Both the position numbers and the translations under genes were made by a program. The notes below the pieces were generated by a model, which was not told the origin of the DNA, searched no databases, and saw only the letters and a program-made list of their open reading frames with translations. From Rhodospirillaceae bacterium MC! (lineage in GTDB: Bacteria > Pseudomonadota > Alphaproteobacteria > MC1), in NCBI GenBank assembly GCA_002632265.1, contig NQOV01000006.1, positions 1-64,000 on the forward strand: a stretch of 64,000 nucleotides of DNA, in the 5' to 3' direction. Shown here piece after piece: positions 8,549 to 18,350 of this stretch (its first letter is position 1; each line of letters begins with the position of its first letter).

Positions 8549-9523
8549 ATGAAATTTTTAGCCCTGAATAGACTTTTTGACAATTCAAAAATCCCATTCA
8601 CTAAAATGAGATTCGGATACTTTATCTTCTCATTAATTATTATCCTAGCGTCTATATTTTGTATTAGCACTAAGGGCATGAACTTCGGTCTTGATTTTAA
8701 AGGCGGTATTTTATTGGAAATCAAAACCCATAAGGTGGCGAATCTTCACAATATCCGTACAGATCTTTCCACTTTAGGATTGGATGGCTCAATTAACGTC
8801 CAACAATTTAGTGCTCCTGATGATATCCTAATCCGTTTACAAAATCAAAACGGTGGCGAAAAAGCTCAACAAATAGCCATAGCCAAAGTTAAAGAAAAGC
8901 TTTCTCCCATTGTTTCCCAATATCGTCGTGTGGAGGCCATTGGTGCTACAGTAAGTAGCGAGCTTTTAAGAAACGGTATTGAAGCGGTATCCTTGGCCTT
9001 GGTGGCGATTCTCATATATGTATGGGTGCGTTTCGAATGGCAATTCGCCGTGGCGGCGATCATCGCTTTATGTCATGATGTCATTACTACTCTTGGCTTA
9101 TTTTCCATAACTGGCTTAGAATTCAACCTAACCACCGTGGCCGCTGTCCTTACCATTGCAGGATATTCCATAAATGATACAGTGGTTGTTTTCGACCGTG
9201 TGCGTGAAGATCTAAGAAAATACAAAAAAATGCCAATCCCCGATTTACTCGATCTTTCAATCAACCAAACCCTAAGCCGTACAATCATCACCGCCCTAAC
9301 CACATTCATCGCCGTATTTGCTTTGTTAGTTCTAGGTGGCGATTTAATTCACGGATTCTCCGTTGCTATGGTATGGGGCTTAATCATCGGTACTTACTCG
9401 TCAATATGCGTAGCCGTACCATTACTAATCCAAATGAAACTCCGCCACAAAGACCCCAAAAAAGAAAAAGAAAAAGAAAAAGACTACTCCGCCGAAGAAA
9501 CTTTCGCCAACCGCCATAAGTAG
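8549..9523 (+). CDS. secF: Protein translocase subunit SecF
   Basis: A 324-residue partner of SecD with six membrane helices. GLDFKGGILLEIKT near residue 45 is the SecF D1 motif, and TIAGYSINDTVVVFDRVRED near residue 200 is the conserved helix 4 region. A strong AAGGAG precedes the ATG. The C-terminal tail is rich in Lys and Glu. A terminator at 9538-9575 ends the unit. In related genomes an Mth938-type gene often comes next; here a restriction-type gene is interposed. Confidence 0.97.
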   Translation: MKFLALNRLFDNSKIPFTKMRFGYFIFSLIIILASIFCISTKGMNFGLDFKGGILLEIKTHKVANLHNIRTDLSTLGLDGSINVQQFSAPDDILIRLQNQNGGEKAQQIAIAKVKEKLSPIVSQYRRVEAIGATVSSELLRNGIEAVSLALVAILIYVWVRFEWQFAVAAIIALCHDVITTLGLFSITGLEFNLTTVAAVLTIAGYSINDTVVVFDRVREDLRKYKKMPIPDLLDLSINQTLSRTIITALTTFIAVFALLVLGGDLIHGFSVAMVWGLIIGTYSSICVAVPLLIQMKLRHKDPKKEKEKEKDYSAEETFANRHK

Positions 9524-9537
9524 ATTTCTATTATGAG

Positions 9538-9575
9538 AAAAGTACATATAAGTTTTAATATTTATATGTACTTTT
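9538..9575 (+). terminator. Intrinsic terminator after secF
   Basis: A perfect 14-bp stem (9538-9551 with 9562-9575) and 10-nt loop, followed by more T residues. It lies 15 bp past the secF stop. The DNA from here to 9760 holds a small inverted repeat (CGAAC/GTTCG near 9596-9612) and AT-rich sequence, with no gene seen. Confidence 0.85.
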
Positions 9576-9760
9576 TTTGTCTTGCCAGACGGGCCGAACA
9601 AAGCTGTTCGATCGCATATAGGGGGAATATGTAACAAGTTTAGACTTTCGATATTATTATTTTGCTTGTATTTACATCTTTATTATTATATTATATAAAT
9701 AATACCTTTTACTATATTCAAAAGGTGTACTATTAAACAATTAAAATAAAGGTTAACAAA

Positions 9761-10720
9761 ATGAAATACATATTTTTTAGAGTTCTTAATGACAGTGATT
9801 ATATACAAGGGGAACTAAAAAAAGGAATCCTAAGACAAGGTTGGGGCAATAGTACATCACAAATCAGAGATGAGAACGGCAATGATAAACCGTATGAAGA
9901 TTGGAGACTTGAAGATTCCAATAGAAAAAAAACTAAATTTAACAATATAAGAAAGCTATTAGAGATTAATAAAGGTGATATAATTGTTATACCAAAAGTC
10001 CCACATCATGATACTTTTACCATTTGTCAAGCTAATGGCGATTATTATTTTGATTTAAATCATGACATTGATGACTTTGGTCATTGTATTCCCATTGATG
10101 TAACAACATTGAAAGAATTTTCATACCATACAAATCGCCATGCCGAGATCGTTCATTCAAAATTAAGAGCGTATCAACGTTCTATAAATTTTGTTGGCGA
10201 GTATCAGGAAGACTTAATCAATGCAATGAATGAATTACTTTCTCACGATACAAATTTTAAAAATGAAACAGCATCAGATTTAATAAAAATCACATTAAAA
10301 GAAAATCTTATTCATGAATTTTCAAACTACAGCCCACATCGTATTGAAGACGTGGTTAAAGATATATTCCAAAATGCAGGCTATATGTTCATGAGAAAAA
10401 ACAAATTCGATAAAAAAGGTGGCGACGCAGATTTAATATTCTCCAAACCAATTGAGATACTAGGCAATAATGATGAAAGTTATACAATCTATGTACAAGT
10501 TAAAAATAAAAAAGGTAATATAGATTATAATGAATTAGAAGGCTTAAACCAATTGGATCAAATTGTAGAATCTGATGAAATCGATAAGGATTATAAAAAA
10601 ATACTTATTTCTACAATTCATGATTTCCAAGACAATACTAAAATAGAAGCACAAAATAGAGACATTACCTTAATCAACGGCAATCAATTCGCAGAATTAA
10701 TTATGAAGTATCTATATTAA
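9761..10720 (+). CDS. Probable Mrr-type modification-dependent restriction endonuclease
   Basis: A 319-residue protein. Residues of about 1-110 (IFFRVLNDSDYIQGELKKG, LRQGWGN, KGDIIVIPKVP) look like a PUA/EVE-type reader domain as found before nuclease domains in type IV enzymes. Residues of about 195-315 look like an Mrr-like PD-(D/E)xK nuclease: IEDVVKDIFQNAGY, then KKGGDADLIF with the first acidic residue, then YVQVKNKKG as the QxK motif. No methyltransferase is adjacent, which fits an enzyme that cuts modified foreign DNA. The gene sits between secF and the Mth938 gene. Domain calls are by eye; substrate specificity is unknown. Confidence 0.75.
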   Translation: MKYIFFRVLNDSDYIQGELKKGILRQGWGNSTSQIRDENGNDKPYEDWRLEDSNRKKTKFNNIRKLLEINKGDIIVIPKVPHHDTFTICQANGDYYFDLNHDIDDFGHCIPIDVTTLKEFSYHTNRHAEIVHSKLRAYQRSINFVGEYQEDLINAMNELLSHDTNFKNETASDLIKITLKENLIHEFSNYSPHRIEDVVKDIFQNAGYMFMRKNKFDKKGGDADLIFSKPIEILGNNDESYTIYVQVKNKKGNIDYNELEGLNQLDQIVESDEIDKDYKKILISTIHDFQDNTKIEAQNRDITLINGNQFAELIMKYLY

Positions 10721-10820
10721 AAAAGTCCATTTGCTTTTTCATACAAAATATGCTATATATATCTTATCGTGGTACGAGAAAAATGTCAGAAGATTAAAGT
10801 GGGGAAGTATTAGAGAATAA

Positions 10821-11222
10821 ATGTCAAATTCGGATTATCAAGCAAGTTTTACCCATGAAGAGAGTACGATTGAGCATGTGAAAGTTCAACGTATTCTTGA
10901 AAATGGCTTTATGATAGATGATAAAGAGTATCATGGCACAGTATTTATCAATGAAAACGAAGTAATTCAACTAGATAATATAACATCCCATGAAGATCTT
11001 AGCATTGAGAATATTAACCATATTTTAGCTCATACTAAACAATCAGATATGTTATTAATTGGTTGTGGTCAATCTTTTAAGATGTGGCAAAAGGGAATTG
11101 ATGTTCACATAAGAAAGCACGGTCTGGCTTTTGAGTATATGAATACAAGATCAGCCATTGATTCTTTAACCATATTACAAGCAGAAGACCGCCACGTATC
11201 AGCAATTTTATTACCAATCTAA
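10821..11222 (+). CDS. Mth938-like domain protein (DUF498)
   Basis: A 133-residue protein of the Mth938/DUF498 family. The segment MLLIGCGQSFKMW and the following helix (a region that normally reads GIGVEVMDTGAACRTYN) are recognisable, with GLAFEYMNTRSAIDSLTIL as the counterpart here. Members include the respiratory assembly factor NDUFAF3 in eukaryotes; in alphaproteobacteria the gene is commonly found after secDF. The molecular role in bacteria is not settled. It is followed after 25 bp by two zinc-ribbon genes with strong ribosome-binding sites, probably in one transcript. Confidence 0.85.
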   Translation: MSNSDYQASFTHEESTIEHVKVQRILENGFMIDDKEYHGTVFINENEVIQLDNITSHEDLSIENINHILAHTKQSDMLLIGCGQSFKMWQKGIDVHIRKHGLAFEYMNTRSAIDSLTILQAEDRHVSAILLPI

Positions 11223-11247
11223 CATTCTTTTAAAAGGAGAAACTCAC

Positions 11248-11436
11248 ATGGAAAAACATAAATGCCCAGCATGTAACAATCAAGGATTATCAAAGGAGAT
11301 CGAGCAGGATCAATCCGAGTATGGAGCTTTATCGGCCTTTGCCAGTTCGGCTACTAAGGAAGTTTTTTATAAATGTTCCTATTGTAATCTTGCGATTCCT
11401 GAAGTATCATTTAAGAAATATGTAGAAAACAAATAA
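11248..11436 (+). CDS. Small zinc-ribbon protein A
   Basis: A 62-residue protein with two CxxC knuckles: CPACNN at residues 6-11 and CSYCN near residue 47. This is a typical zinc ribbon of the kind used for binding nucleic acid or protein. AAAGGAGA lies before the ATG. It resembles the next gene (MExKxxKCPxC start, similar spacing, IPxxS before the C-terminus), so the two are probably tandem paralogues. Function unknown. Confidence 0.72.
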   Translation: MEKHKCPACNNQGLSKEIEQDQSEYGALSAFASSATKEVFYKCSYCNLAIPEVSFKKYVENK

Positions 11437-11458
11437 CCAAAGTATAGGAGATAAACTT

Positions 11459-11683
11459 ATGGAAGATAAACAATATAAATGCCCAGTATGTGATTCACTT
11501 TCCCTACTATCGGCAATTGATGAAGATCAAGCTACTCACATCAACACAGAAGAGGGCGAATCCCTATTAAATGCCTGTTGTGGTATAGATAAAACCGCCA
11601 ATAATAAACTAGTTTGCATTACTTGCGGATCGCATTTACCTGCCATTAGTTATTTTAGATATTGCCGAGATCTCAATGAGTAA
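11459..11683 (+). CDS. Small zinc-ribbon protein B
   Basis: A 74-residue paralogue of the preceding gene, with CPVCDS near residue 8 and CITCGS near residue 53. It differs by an inserted segment, ESLLNACCGIDKTANNK, holding two more cysteines. GGAGATAA precedes the ATG. Both share the sequence Glu/Asp-Asp-Gln between the knuckles. Function unknown. About 240 bp of AT-rich DNA with no evident gene follow before parE. Confidence 0.72.
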   Translation: MEDKQYKCPVCDSLSLLSAIDEDQATHINTEEGESLLNACCGIDKTANNKLVCITCGSHLPAISYFRYCRDLNE

Positions 11684-11922
11684 AAAACAAAATAAGAACA
11701 AAAAAATAAATCTTTTCTTGCAAATATGAAAAGAATAGTGTACTATCTGTATTTATAACAAAATAAATATGATAGTATATTTTTTATATCTTGTAAGACT
11801 GGACTTTAGGATCACTAAAAACACTCTTACAATAGATAAAAAAATACGTATGAACAAATACTTATGATTAACTTTTTAACAACTTACATAAATGGGATAT
11901 GCGATTCGCATTGGATATTAAA

Positions 11923-13971
11923 ATGAACAGTTTATTTGAAAACGATAAAGATACTAAAGACGCTAAAAATAAGAGCAAAGCAAAAGTAATAAAAACCACG
12001 ACTCCCACATCCGATTATTCTGCCAGTGATATCAAAGTCCTAGAGGGTCTTGAGCCTGTACGTTTACGTCCTGGTATGTACATCGGCAGTACGGATAATG
12101 CTGGTTTACATCACTTAGTAGCGGAAATCCTAGATAATTCCATGGATGAGGCCGTGGCAGGATTCGCAAGTGAAATAAAAGTAAACTTCACTCACGATAA
12201 TGTAATTATCATTGAAGATGATGGGCGTGGTATCCCTGTGGATGAACATCCCCAATATCCAGGTAAATCCGCTTTAGAAGTTATCTTTACCACCCTACAT
12301 TCAGGCGGTAAATTCGCCCAAGGAGCGTATAGTACATCAGGCGGATTGCATGGTGTAGGTGTTTCGGTTGTTAACGCTTTATCCGAATATACTATCGTTG
12401 AAGTATTTAAGGACGGTAAAAAATATAAAATTGAATTCAATCGTGGCGAAACCAACGGCACACTTCAAGAGATCCCAGGGGAAGGACGTAAGAATAATGG
12501 TAGTCGTATCACATTCAAACCCGATTCGCAGATCTTTGAAAATGCAAGTTTCAATGCTAAAACCCTATTTACTATGTGTCGTTCTAAAGCCTATTTACAC
12601 AAGGGAATTACCATAGAATGGCAAACCGAAGAAGAACTAATTAAAGAAAACGATAATATACCACAAGCCACTACCTTACACTATCCCAAGGGCCTAGTGG
12701 ATTTCCTAGAAGCAGAAACTCAAAACAAAGAGCTAGTAACTAGTATCTTTGCAGGCGAAAGCGAATTCCCCCAATCTCAAGGGAAAGTTGAATGGGCGAT
12801 TCTCTGGCTTGATATGAATGATGGCTTTAGTAAAACATTCTGTAATACCATTCCTACGCCCCTAGGTGGCACGCACGATACAGGATTACGCTACGCCCTA
12901 CTAAAGGCCTTGCGTGCCTACGGCGAACTTCTTGGCAATAAAGCCATAAGCAAAGTTACTGCTGATGATGTTATCGGTAGTGCTTGCATTGTTCTTTCGG
13001 CTTTTATTCCAGATCCACAATTCCAAGGACAGACTAAAGAAAAACTCGGTACAGGCTCGGCAACTCGTTTAGTGGAAAATGCCATGCGTGATGCCTTTGA
13101 TAACTGGTTAATTACCAATAAAGAAAACTCTCAAGAATTATTAAATCTTGTCATTGAACGTGCAGAATCTCGCTTGCGTAGAAGAGATCAACGTGCCATT
13201 AAGCGTCAAAGTGCCACACGTCGCTTACGTTTACCTGGTAAGTTAGCGGATTGCTCTTCCAATTCCAATATTAACACGGAAATATTCATAGTCGAGGGTG
13301 ATTCTGCGGGCGGATCTGCCAAGCAGGCTAGAGATCGTAAACTCCAAGCCATTTTACCCTTAAGAGGTAAGATCTTAAATGTGGCGTCAGCTAGTAACGA
13401 TAAAAAAACCGCCAACCAAATCATAAACGATATTTCCGAGGCCTTAGGCTGTAATCGTGGCGAATTTTTCGACATTAAAAATCTTCGCTACGAACGTATC
13501 ATCATCATGACCGATGCCGATGTGGATGGTGCACATATCGCCTCGTTACTTCTAACATTCTTCTATACAGAAATGAAAGGGATTCTTGAGGCAGGACGTT
13601 TATATCTCGCACAACCGCCCTTATATCGCATTACCGCAGGAACAAAAAGCCTATATGCTCGTGATGATGAACATAAGGATGAACTTTTAGCCAAAGAATT
13701 CAAAAATCGCAAAGTAGATATCAGCCGATTCAAAGGCTTAGGAGAAATGCCCCCTGCCCAACTAAAATCGACCACCATGTCCCAAGCCAATCGTACACTA
13801 ATTAAATTACAATTGGTAAAACCAGAACACACCTACAACGAAGAAACTCAACAATCTTCTTTATTTGACGAAAACGCAGATATTATCTATCGTCTAATGG
13901 GCAACAAGCCAGAATACCGCATGCAGTTCATAGAAGAAAATGCCAAATTCGCCGAAAATCTCGATATTTAA
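11923..13971 (+). CDS. parE: DNA topoisomerase IV subunit B
   Basis: About 682 residues. It forms the ATPase half of topoisomerase IV, which unlinks daughter chromosomes. GHKL ATPase motifs are present: EILDNSMDEAVAG, EDDGRGIPVDEHP and GGLHGVGVSVVNALS. The TOPRIM domain has EGDSAGGSAKQARDR and IMTDADVDGAHIASLLL. QTKEKLG and the C-terminal RFKGLGEMPP complete the family signature. Length and N-terminus favour ParE over GyrB. The start at 11923 is chosen over 11899 because GGAT precedes it and the protein then starts MNSLFEND like its relatives. Confidence 0.93.
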   Translation: MNSLFENDKDTKDAKNKSKAKVIKTTTPTSDYSASDIKVLEGLEPVRLRPGMYIGSTDNAGLHHLVAEILDNSMDEAVAGFASEIKVNFTHDNVIIIEDDGRGIPVDEHPQYPGKSALEVIFTTLHSGGKFAQGAYSTSGGLHGVGVSVVNALSEYTIVEVFKDGKKYKIEFNRGETNGTLQEIPGEGRKNNGSRITFKPDSQIFENASFNAKTLFTMCRSKAYLHKGITIEWQTEEELIKENDNIPQATTLHYPKGLVDFLEAETQNKELVTSIFAGESEFPQSQGKVEWAILWLDMNDGFSKTFCNTIPTPLGGTHDTGLRYALLKALRAYGELLGNKAISKVTADDVIGSACIVLSAFIPDPQFQGQTKEKLGTGSATRLVENAMRDAFDNWLITNKENSQELLNLVIERAESRLRRRDQRAIKRQSATRRLRLPGKLADCSSNSNINTEIFIVEGDSAGGSAKQARDRKLQAILPLRGKILNVASASNDKKTANQIINDISEALGCNRGEFFDIKNLRYERIIIMTDADVDGAHIASLLLTFFYTEMKGILEAGRLYLAQPPLYRITAGTKSLYARDDEHKDELLAKEFKNRKVDISRFKGLGEMPPAQLKSTTMSQANRTLIKLQLVKPEHTYNEETQQSSLFDENADIIYRLMGNKPEYRMQFIEENAKFAENLDI

Positions 13972-14173
13972 GCTTTGCTTTCATCTTAAAACCACACATC
14001 ACAAACACAATCTAGATAAACACAACCATTTTTATTTAGGATCTGGCATATTTATACATAGCTAATAATTATTTTATTTGCACTAAAAAATATAATATGG
14101 TAAACTATTAACAATTATTACTTTTCTTAATATTATGAATAGCTAAATATATTCATATCGCAAGGTGCATTTA

Positions 14174-15736
14174 ATGGAACAAGAATTTTGGACGTCAAGA
14201 ACTAAAACAATAACAGCCTTTTTAGGCTCGTCTATTGGCTTAGGTAATATGTGGAATATGCCATCACAAATCATAAATGACGGTGGTTTTATCTATTTAA
14301 TATTTTACATATGTGCTTCAGCAGTGATTACATTTTCCTTTTTCCTTGGTCTCTTAGGATTAGGGAGAATGTCTCGTGGGAGCGTGCTATCCATGTTTAA
14401 TGGCGGTGCATTAGCTTGGAAGTGCTTAGGATATTTAATTCTAATTGTAGCCCTATTAATTACCAGTAACTATATCGTTTCTGTAGGAACGGTACTACGC
14501 TACGTATTTTGGACGCTCACTGGTCTATATAATGCTCCTGATACCGTATCTTTCACTTCGGCAACTAGCTTTTATGATTATTGGAATCATATTAACGCTC
14601 TAAACGGTAAACATTTAAGCGGTATAAGTTACATATGGGACAAAATAGATTCATTCTTACCCTTTCATTCCGTAACTAAAATCTTAAGTTACGCCCTATA
14701 TCGCATTAACAATCTTTATTCCACTACTCATAGTATGACATTAAATGATTTTCATCATCATTATAATAATTATATTTCCAGTAAATCCACCAGTATTTTT
14801 TCTATTCCTGTAACCTATACAATCTTAATTCTTATTGCTTGTTTTTTATTACTACAAAATAAGATTCATATTGTCTTGGAAAAATTTCTTCTGTATAGTG
14901 TGATTATATCATTGTTATATATAGTAATATTAATTATCCACTCATTTATTACTCCCAACTATTATCAAGGATTACATGAATTCTTAAAACCTAAAGCCTT
15001 AAATTTAACCTCTTTTGCCCAAATGATTAAAAACACCATAGTTAAATCATTCTTTTCCCTATCTTTAGGCTTTGGTATTACGCTAACATACGGTAGTTAC
15101 ATAAGAAAAGATTCAAATCTTTTTAAAATTTCCCTATGGGTTGTTTCTGTTGATACTCTTGTATCCATATGTATGGTCTTTTTAATTCTGCCGATTATCC
15201 ATAAATTAAACCTAGAAAATTACAATCATCAAGACGCATTATTCATTGTCCTACCCATGTTATTCGCTCATATTCATAACGGAATTCTATGGAGTGAAAT
15301 CTTTTTTATCATAATATTACTGGTAACACTCACTTCAATTTTATCATGTTTAGAAGTAATCATCTCGGTACTAAAAGAAAGAACCGCCCTAGGTCGCCGA
15401 TTCTCTGTGCTTTTAGCTTGTACTTTAATGGGTCTCTTAAGCATTCACATCGATTTATCACACGGTCCTTTATCTTTACTACAAATACATGGCAGTCATA
15501 TCTATTCATTTATTGAAATAATATCACAAGAAATCGGAATCCCTCTAGTTAGCTTGCTCCTATCCATATACATGGGTTGGGTCGTAAGAATAGACGTATT
15601 TAAAGAAATAACCACAATCGGAAAAGTAATAACCCACATCCCTTTTACCAGAGTTTGGAAAATTCTCATTAAATACCTAATACCATTCTTCTGTTTGTAC
15701 ATCCTACTAGGAAATATCTATAACCTACTCTACTAA
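14174..15736 (+). CDS. Sodium-dependent symporter, SNF family
   Basis: About 520 residues and roughly 12 membrane helices. The first helix, FLGSSIGLGNMWNMPSQI, is the sodium and substrate site of the neurotransmitter:sodium symporter family (consensus GxxIGLGNxWRFPY), with Trp-Asn replacing the usual Trp-Arg. Members import amino acids or related small molecules with sodium; the substrate cannot be deduced. ATG 14174 is preferred to GTG 14165 because AAGGTG stands 6 nt before it. A long poorly conserved loop lies at residues of about 120-200. Confidence 0.82.
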   Translation: MEQEFWTSRTKTITAFLGSSIGLGNMWNMPSQIINDGGFIYLIFYICASAVITFSFFLGLLGLGRMSRGSVLSMFNGGALAWKCLGYLILIVALLITSNYIVSVGTVLRYVFWTLTGLYNAPDTVSFTSATSFYDYWNHINALNGKHLSGISYIWDKIDSFLPFHSVTKILSYALYRINNLYSTTHSMTLNDFHHHYNNYISSKSTSIFSIPVTYTILILIACFLLLQNKIHIVLEKFLLYSVIISLLYIVILIIHSFITPNYYQGLHEFLKPKALNLTSFAQMIKNTIVKSFFSLSLGFGITLTYGSYIRKDSNLFKISLWVVSVDTLVSICMVFLILPIIHKLNLENYNHQDALFIVLPMLFAHIHNGILWSEIFFIIILLVTLTSILSCLEVIISVLKERTALGRRFSVLLACTLMGLLSIHIDLSHGPLSLLQIHGSHIYSFIEIISQEIGIPLVSLLLSIYMGWVVRIDVFKEITTIGKVITHIPFTRVWKILIKYLIPFFCLYILLGNIYNLLY

Positions 15737-15810
15737 ACCTAACATAAAGACCCCTAACACACTAACTTTATCTACACCCTACCCACCTTAACAGATACTC
15801 GCAATCTTTG

Positions 15811-15926
15811 AATATTCTCTATTCCATATAATAACAAAACATGACATATAAAAATAGTTGTTGTATATTGAGCTTGTTATTATATTTTCTTTATGATGTT
15901 CTGTTATAATATGGAATAGAGAATAA
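15811..15926. repeat. Long inverted repeat between symporter gene and rho
   Basis: Arms 15811-15842 and about 15894-15926 are imperfect complements over some 30 nt (TATTCTCTATTCCATAT against ATATGGAATAGAGAATA), with a loop of about 50 nt. It could be a cruciform, a small non-autonomous element or a terminator region for the symporter gene. No transposase is present. Confidence 0.6.
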
Positions 15927-15960
15927 TATCGCTATGTTTAATATGCCAATATTTTATATT

Positions 15961-15999
15961 TTGTGTGTGCTGGCCTATATATTAGGCCAGCACACACAA
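15961..15999. repeat. Perfect hairpin with GTGCTGGCCTA core
   Basis: A 17-bp perfect stem (15961-15977 and 15983-15999) with a 5-nt loop. The core GTGCTGGCCTA is shared with the hairpin at 29779-29821. The rest of the stretch 16000-16256 is an A- and C-rich, G-poor sequence with ACAC-type low complexity and no convincing gene. Confidence 0.8.
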
Positions 16000-16256
16000 A
16001 TAACCTAATAACACAAAAGAGAATACGACACAATACAATACGACGCAACGCAACATTACAGGAAACACAACACACTAAGCTAAGCACACTAAACACAAGA
16101 TACAAGACAATGTACAGTAAACACACAACAGTATACAGATCAAACAATCTTTATACTGCCATGTCAACCAAATAAAAAGCCATAAATAAAGCAGAAACTT
16201 TTATTTAGGATCTATTCTCACAAGTAAGCCAAACCAAACAGACAGGCAATTATACT

Positions 16257-17522
16257 TTACTTACTCATAGATCGGAAAAATGCTTCGTTGGTTTCGGTGT
16301 GTTCTAGTTTTTCTAGTAGGAATTCCATAGATTCAACAGAAGTCATAGGGCTTAGGATTCGTCTTAGAACCCAAGTTTTATTTAGATCTTCTTTGCTGAT
16401 AAGTAGGTCGTCTTTACGTGTGCCAGATCCTTTAATATCTATGGCTGGATAAATACGCTTGTTGGCAATTTTACGTTCTAGGACAATTTCGCTGTTACCT
16501 GTGCCTTTAAATTCTTCGAAGATAACTTCATCCATACGGCTACCTGTATCGATTAAGGCGGTGGATATAATGGTTAAACTTCCGCCTTCTTCAACGTTAC
16601 GAGCAGCACCGAAAAAGCGTTTAGGACGTTGTAAGGCTTGGGCATCCACCCCACCAGTTAGCACTTTACCACTTGATGGAATCACGGTGTTATAAGCTCG
16701 AGCCAAACGTGTTATCGAATCCAGTAAGATAACCACATCTTTTTTATGTTCCACTAATCTTTTAGCTTTTTCAATAACCATTTCCGCAACTTTCACATGG
16801 CGAGACGCAGGCTCATCAAAGGTTGAAGATATAACCTCACCTTTTACACTGCGTTGCATATCTGTAACTTCTTCAGGACGTTCATCAATAAGTAATACCA
16901 TAAGATGTGCTTCAGGATGATTATTGGCGATAGAATTGGCAATTGTTTGTAACATCATTGTTTTACCTGTTCTAGGTGGAGCAACAATTAAGGATCTTTG
17001 TCCTTTACCGATAGGAGTAATTAAATCAATGGCACGTTTAGTATTTGCTGATTTGGATTTTTTAGCATTTTTTTCTTCCATAATCAAGCGTTCTTGCGGA
17101 TAAAGTGGAGTTAAATTCTCAAAGGGAACACGAGTTTTAGCCACTTCTGGATCTTGGTTGTTAATTAGTTCGATATCATTTAATCCTAAATAACGTTCGT
17201 GGATATTCGGCATACGAATTGTACCATATACAAGATCGCCAGTGCGTAAAGAATGGGAACGAATCAAAGTAGGAGAGACATAAATATCATCAGCTTCAGG
17301 CAGATAATTCGATTGGACACTACGCAAAAATCCAAAACCGTCGGACATTATTTCAATAACCCCTTCAGCTTGGATCTGTTCATCTTTATTTTCTAATTTT
17401 GTTTTCAAAATAGTAAATAATAATTCTTGACGACGCATGGTCGACGCATGCTCAATGCCTAAATCGTTAGCCATAGCCAATAATTCAGCAGGAGTTCTCT
17501 TTTTTTTCTCGTTTAAATTCAT
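16257..17522 (-). CDS. rho: Transcription termination factor Rho
   Basis: 421 residues, full family length. Rho is a hexameric RNA helicase that ends transcription. It has the N-terminal helical domain ([12 protein letters not shown]), the cold-shock-like RNA-binding domain ([23 protein letters not shown]), the Walker A motif [14 protein letters not shown] and the Walker B region [15 protein letters not shown], then the Q- and R-loop regions. It appears intact. About 800 bp of non-coding DNA separate it from priA. Confidence 0.98.
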   Translation of the reverse strand: MNLNEKKKRTPAELLAMANDLGIEHASTMRRQELLFTILKTKLENKDEQIQAEGVIEIMSDGFGFLRSVQSNYLPEADDIYVSPTLIRSHSLRTGDLVYGTIRMPNIHERYLGLNDIELINNQDPEVAKTRVPFENLTPLYPQERLIMEEKNAKKSKSANTKRAIDLITPIGKGQRSLIVAPPRTGKTMMLQTIANSIANNHPEAHLMVLLIDERPEEVTDMQRSVKGEVISSTFDEPASRHVKVAEMVIEKAKRLVEHKKDVVILLDSITRLARAYNTVIPSSGKVLTGGVDAQALQRPKRFFGAARNVEEGGSLTIISTALIDTGSRMDEVIFEEFKGTGNSEIVLERKIANKRIYPAIDIKGSGTRKDDLLISKEDLNKTWVLRRILSPMTSVESMEFLLEKLEHTETNEAFFRSMSK

Positions 17523-17904
17523 GATTTCCCTAGTATGGAAGTAAGTAGTTATAATTATTATACTCTAAATCATAGCTATGTTAATGGGTAATAACATATG
17601 TATATATTAACTTTAAGCATATAAATATAGACTATCGTTGTATTTTCTATGAAATTCAGATCATAAAGAACATATGATCCTATCAAATGTATGTATTTAC
17701 TTATTACAATAAAACATATACCTAACAAAATTATTGTAAATGAATAAACTCTTAAACGATTTACAATATTTTAGGTTTTTATAAGTTAATAATGCCTTAA
17801 CTAGCCCAAAAAGTCAATCTTTTAATTAATACAACAAAATAATCCAACTAAATTAACAACTTACCCACAAACATTTTCAAAAAATAATCCACCCCCCACC
17901 ACCA

Positions 17905-18350
17905 ACTTACCACAATCCGCAGGATTGGGAAAAAGCTCATACTATGCACTTAATAAATAGGGCGACATGTACTCACATCCACATAACCCCTAATCTAAAG
18001 TACAATTAACCCACTTACCGCAAGCCTTAGGATTGGGAGAAATGGGATAAGATGTGCTTATAAATAGAGCGACATGTACTCACATCCACATAACCCCTAA
18101 TCTAAAGTACAGATCAGCCCACTTACCGCAAGCCTTAGGATTGGGAGAAATGGGATAAGATGTGCTTATAAATAGAGCGACATGTACTCACATCTACATA
18201 ACCCCTAATCTAAAGTACAATTAACCCACTTACCGCAAGCCTTAGGATTGGGAGAAATGGGCTAAGATGTGCTTGTAAATAGGGCGACGTGTACTCACGT
18301 CTACATAAGCCCTAAGGTAAGGTGCAGATTAGCCCATTTATCACAATCCT
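17905..18350. repeat. Tandem hairpin array, about 107-bp units, after priA
   Basis: Four copies of a 107-108 bp unit. The segment GCGACATGTACTCAC begins at 17962, 18069 and 18177, and in altered form (GCGACGTGTACTCAC) at 18284. Each unit folds on itself: GATGTG pairs with CACATC, and in the last unit AGGGC..GCCCT and GACGTG..CACGTC pair. The array ends at the priA stop codon. The DNA from 17523 to 17904 is AT-rich and partly G-poor, with no gene seen. Confidence 0.82.

Noticed and set aside
15938-16175. Two overlapping open frames on opposite strands
   Set aside because: They are mirror products of a perfect hairpin and low-complexity DNA, with no family features.
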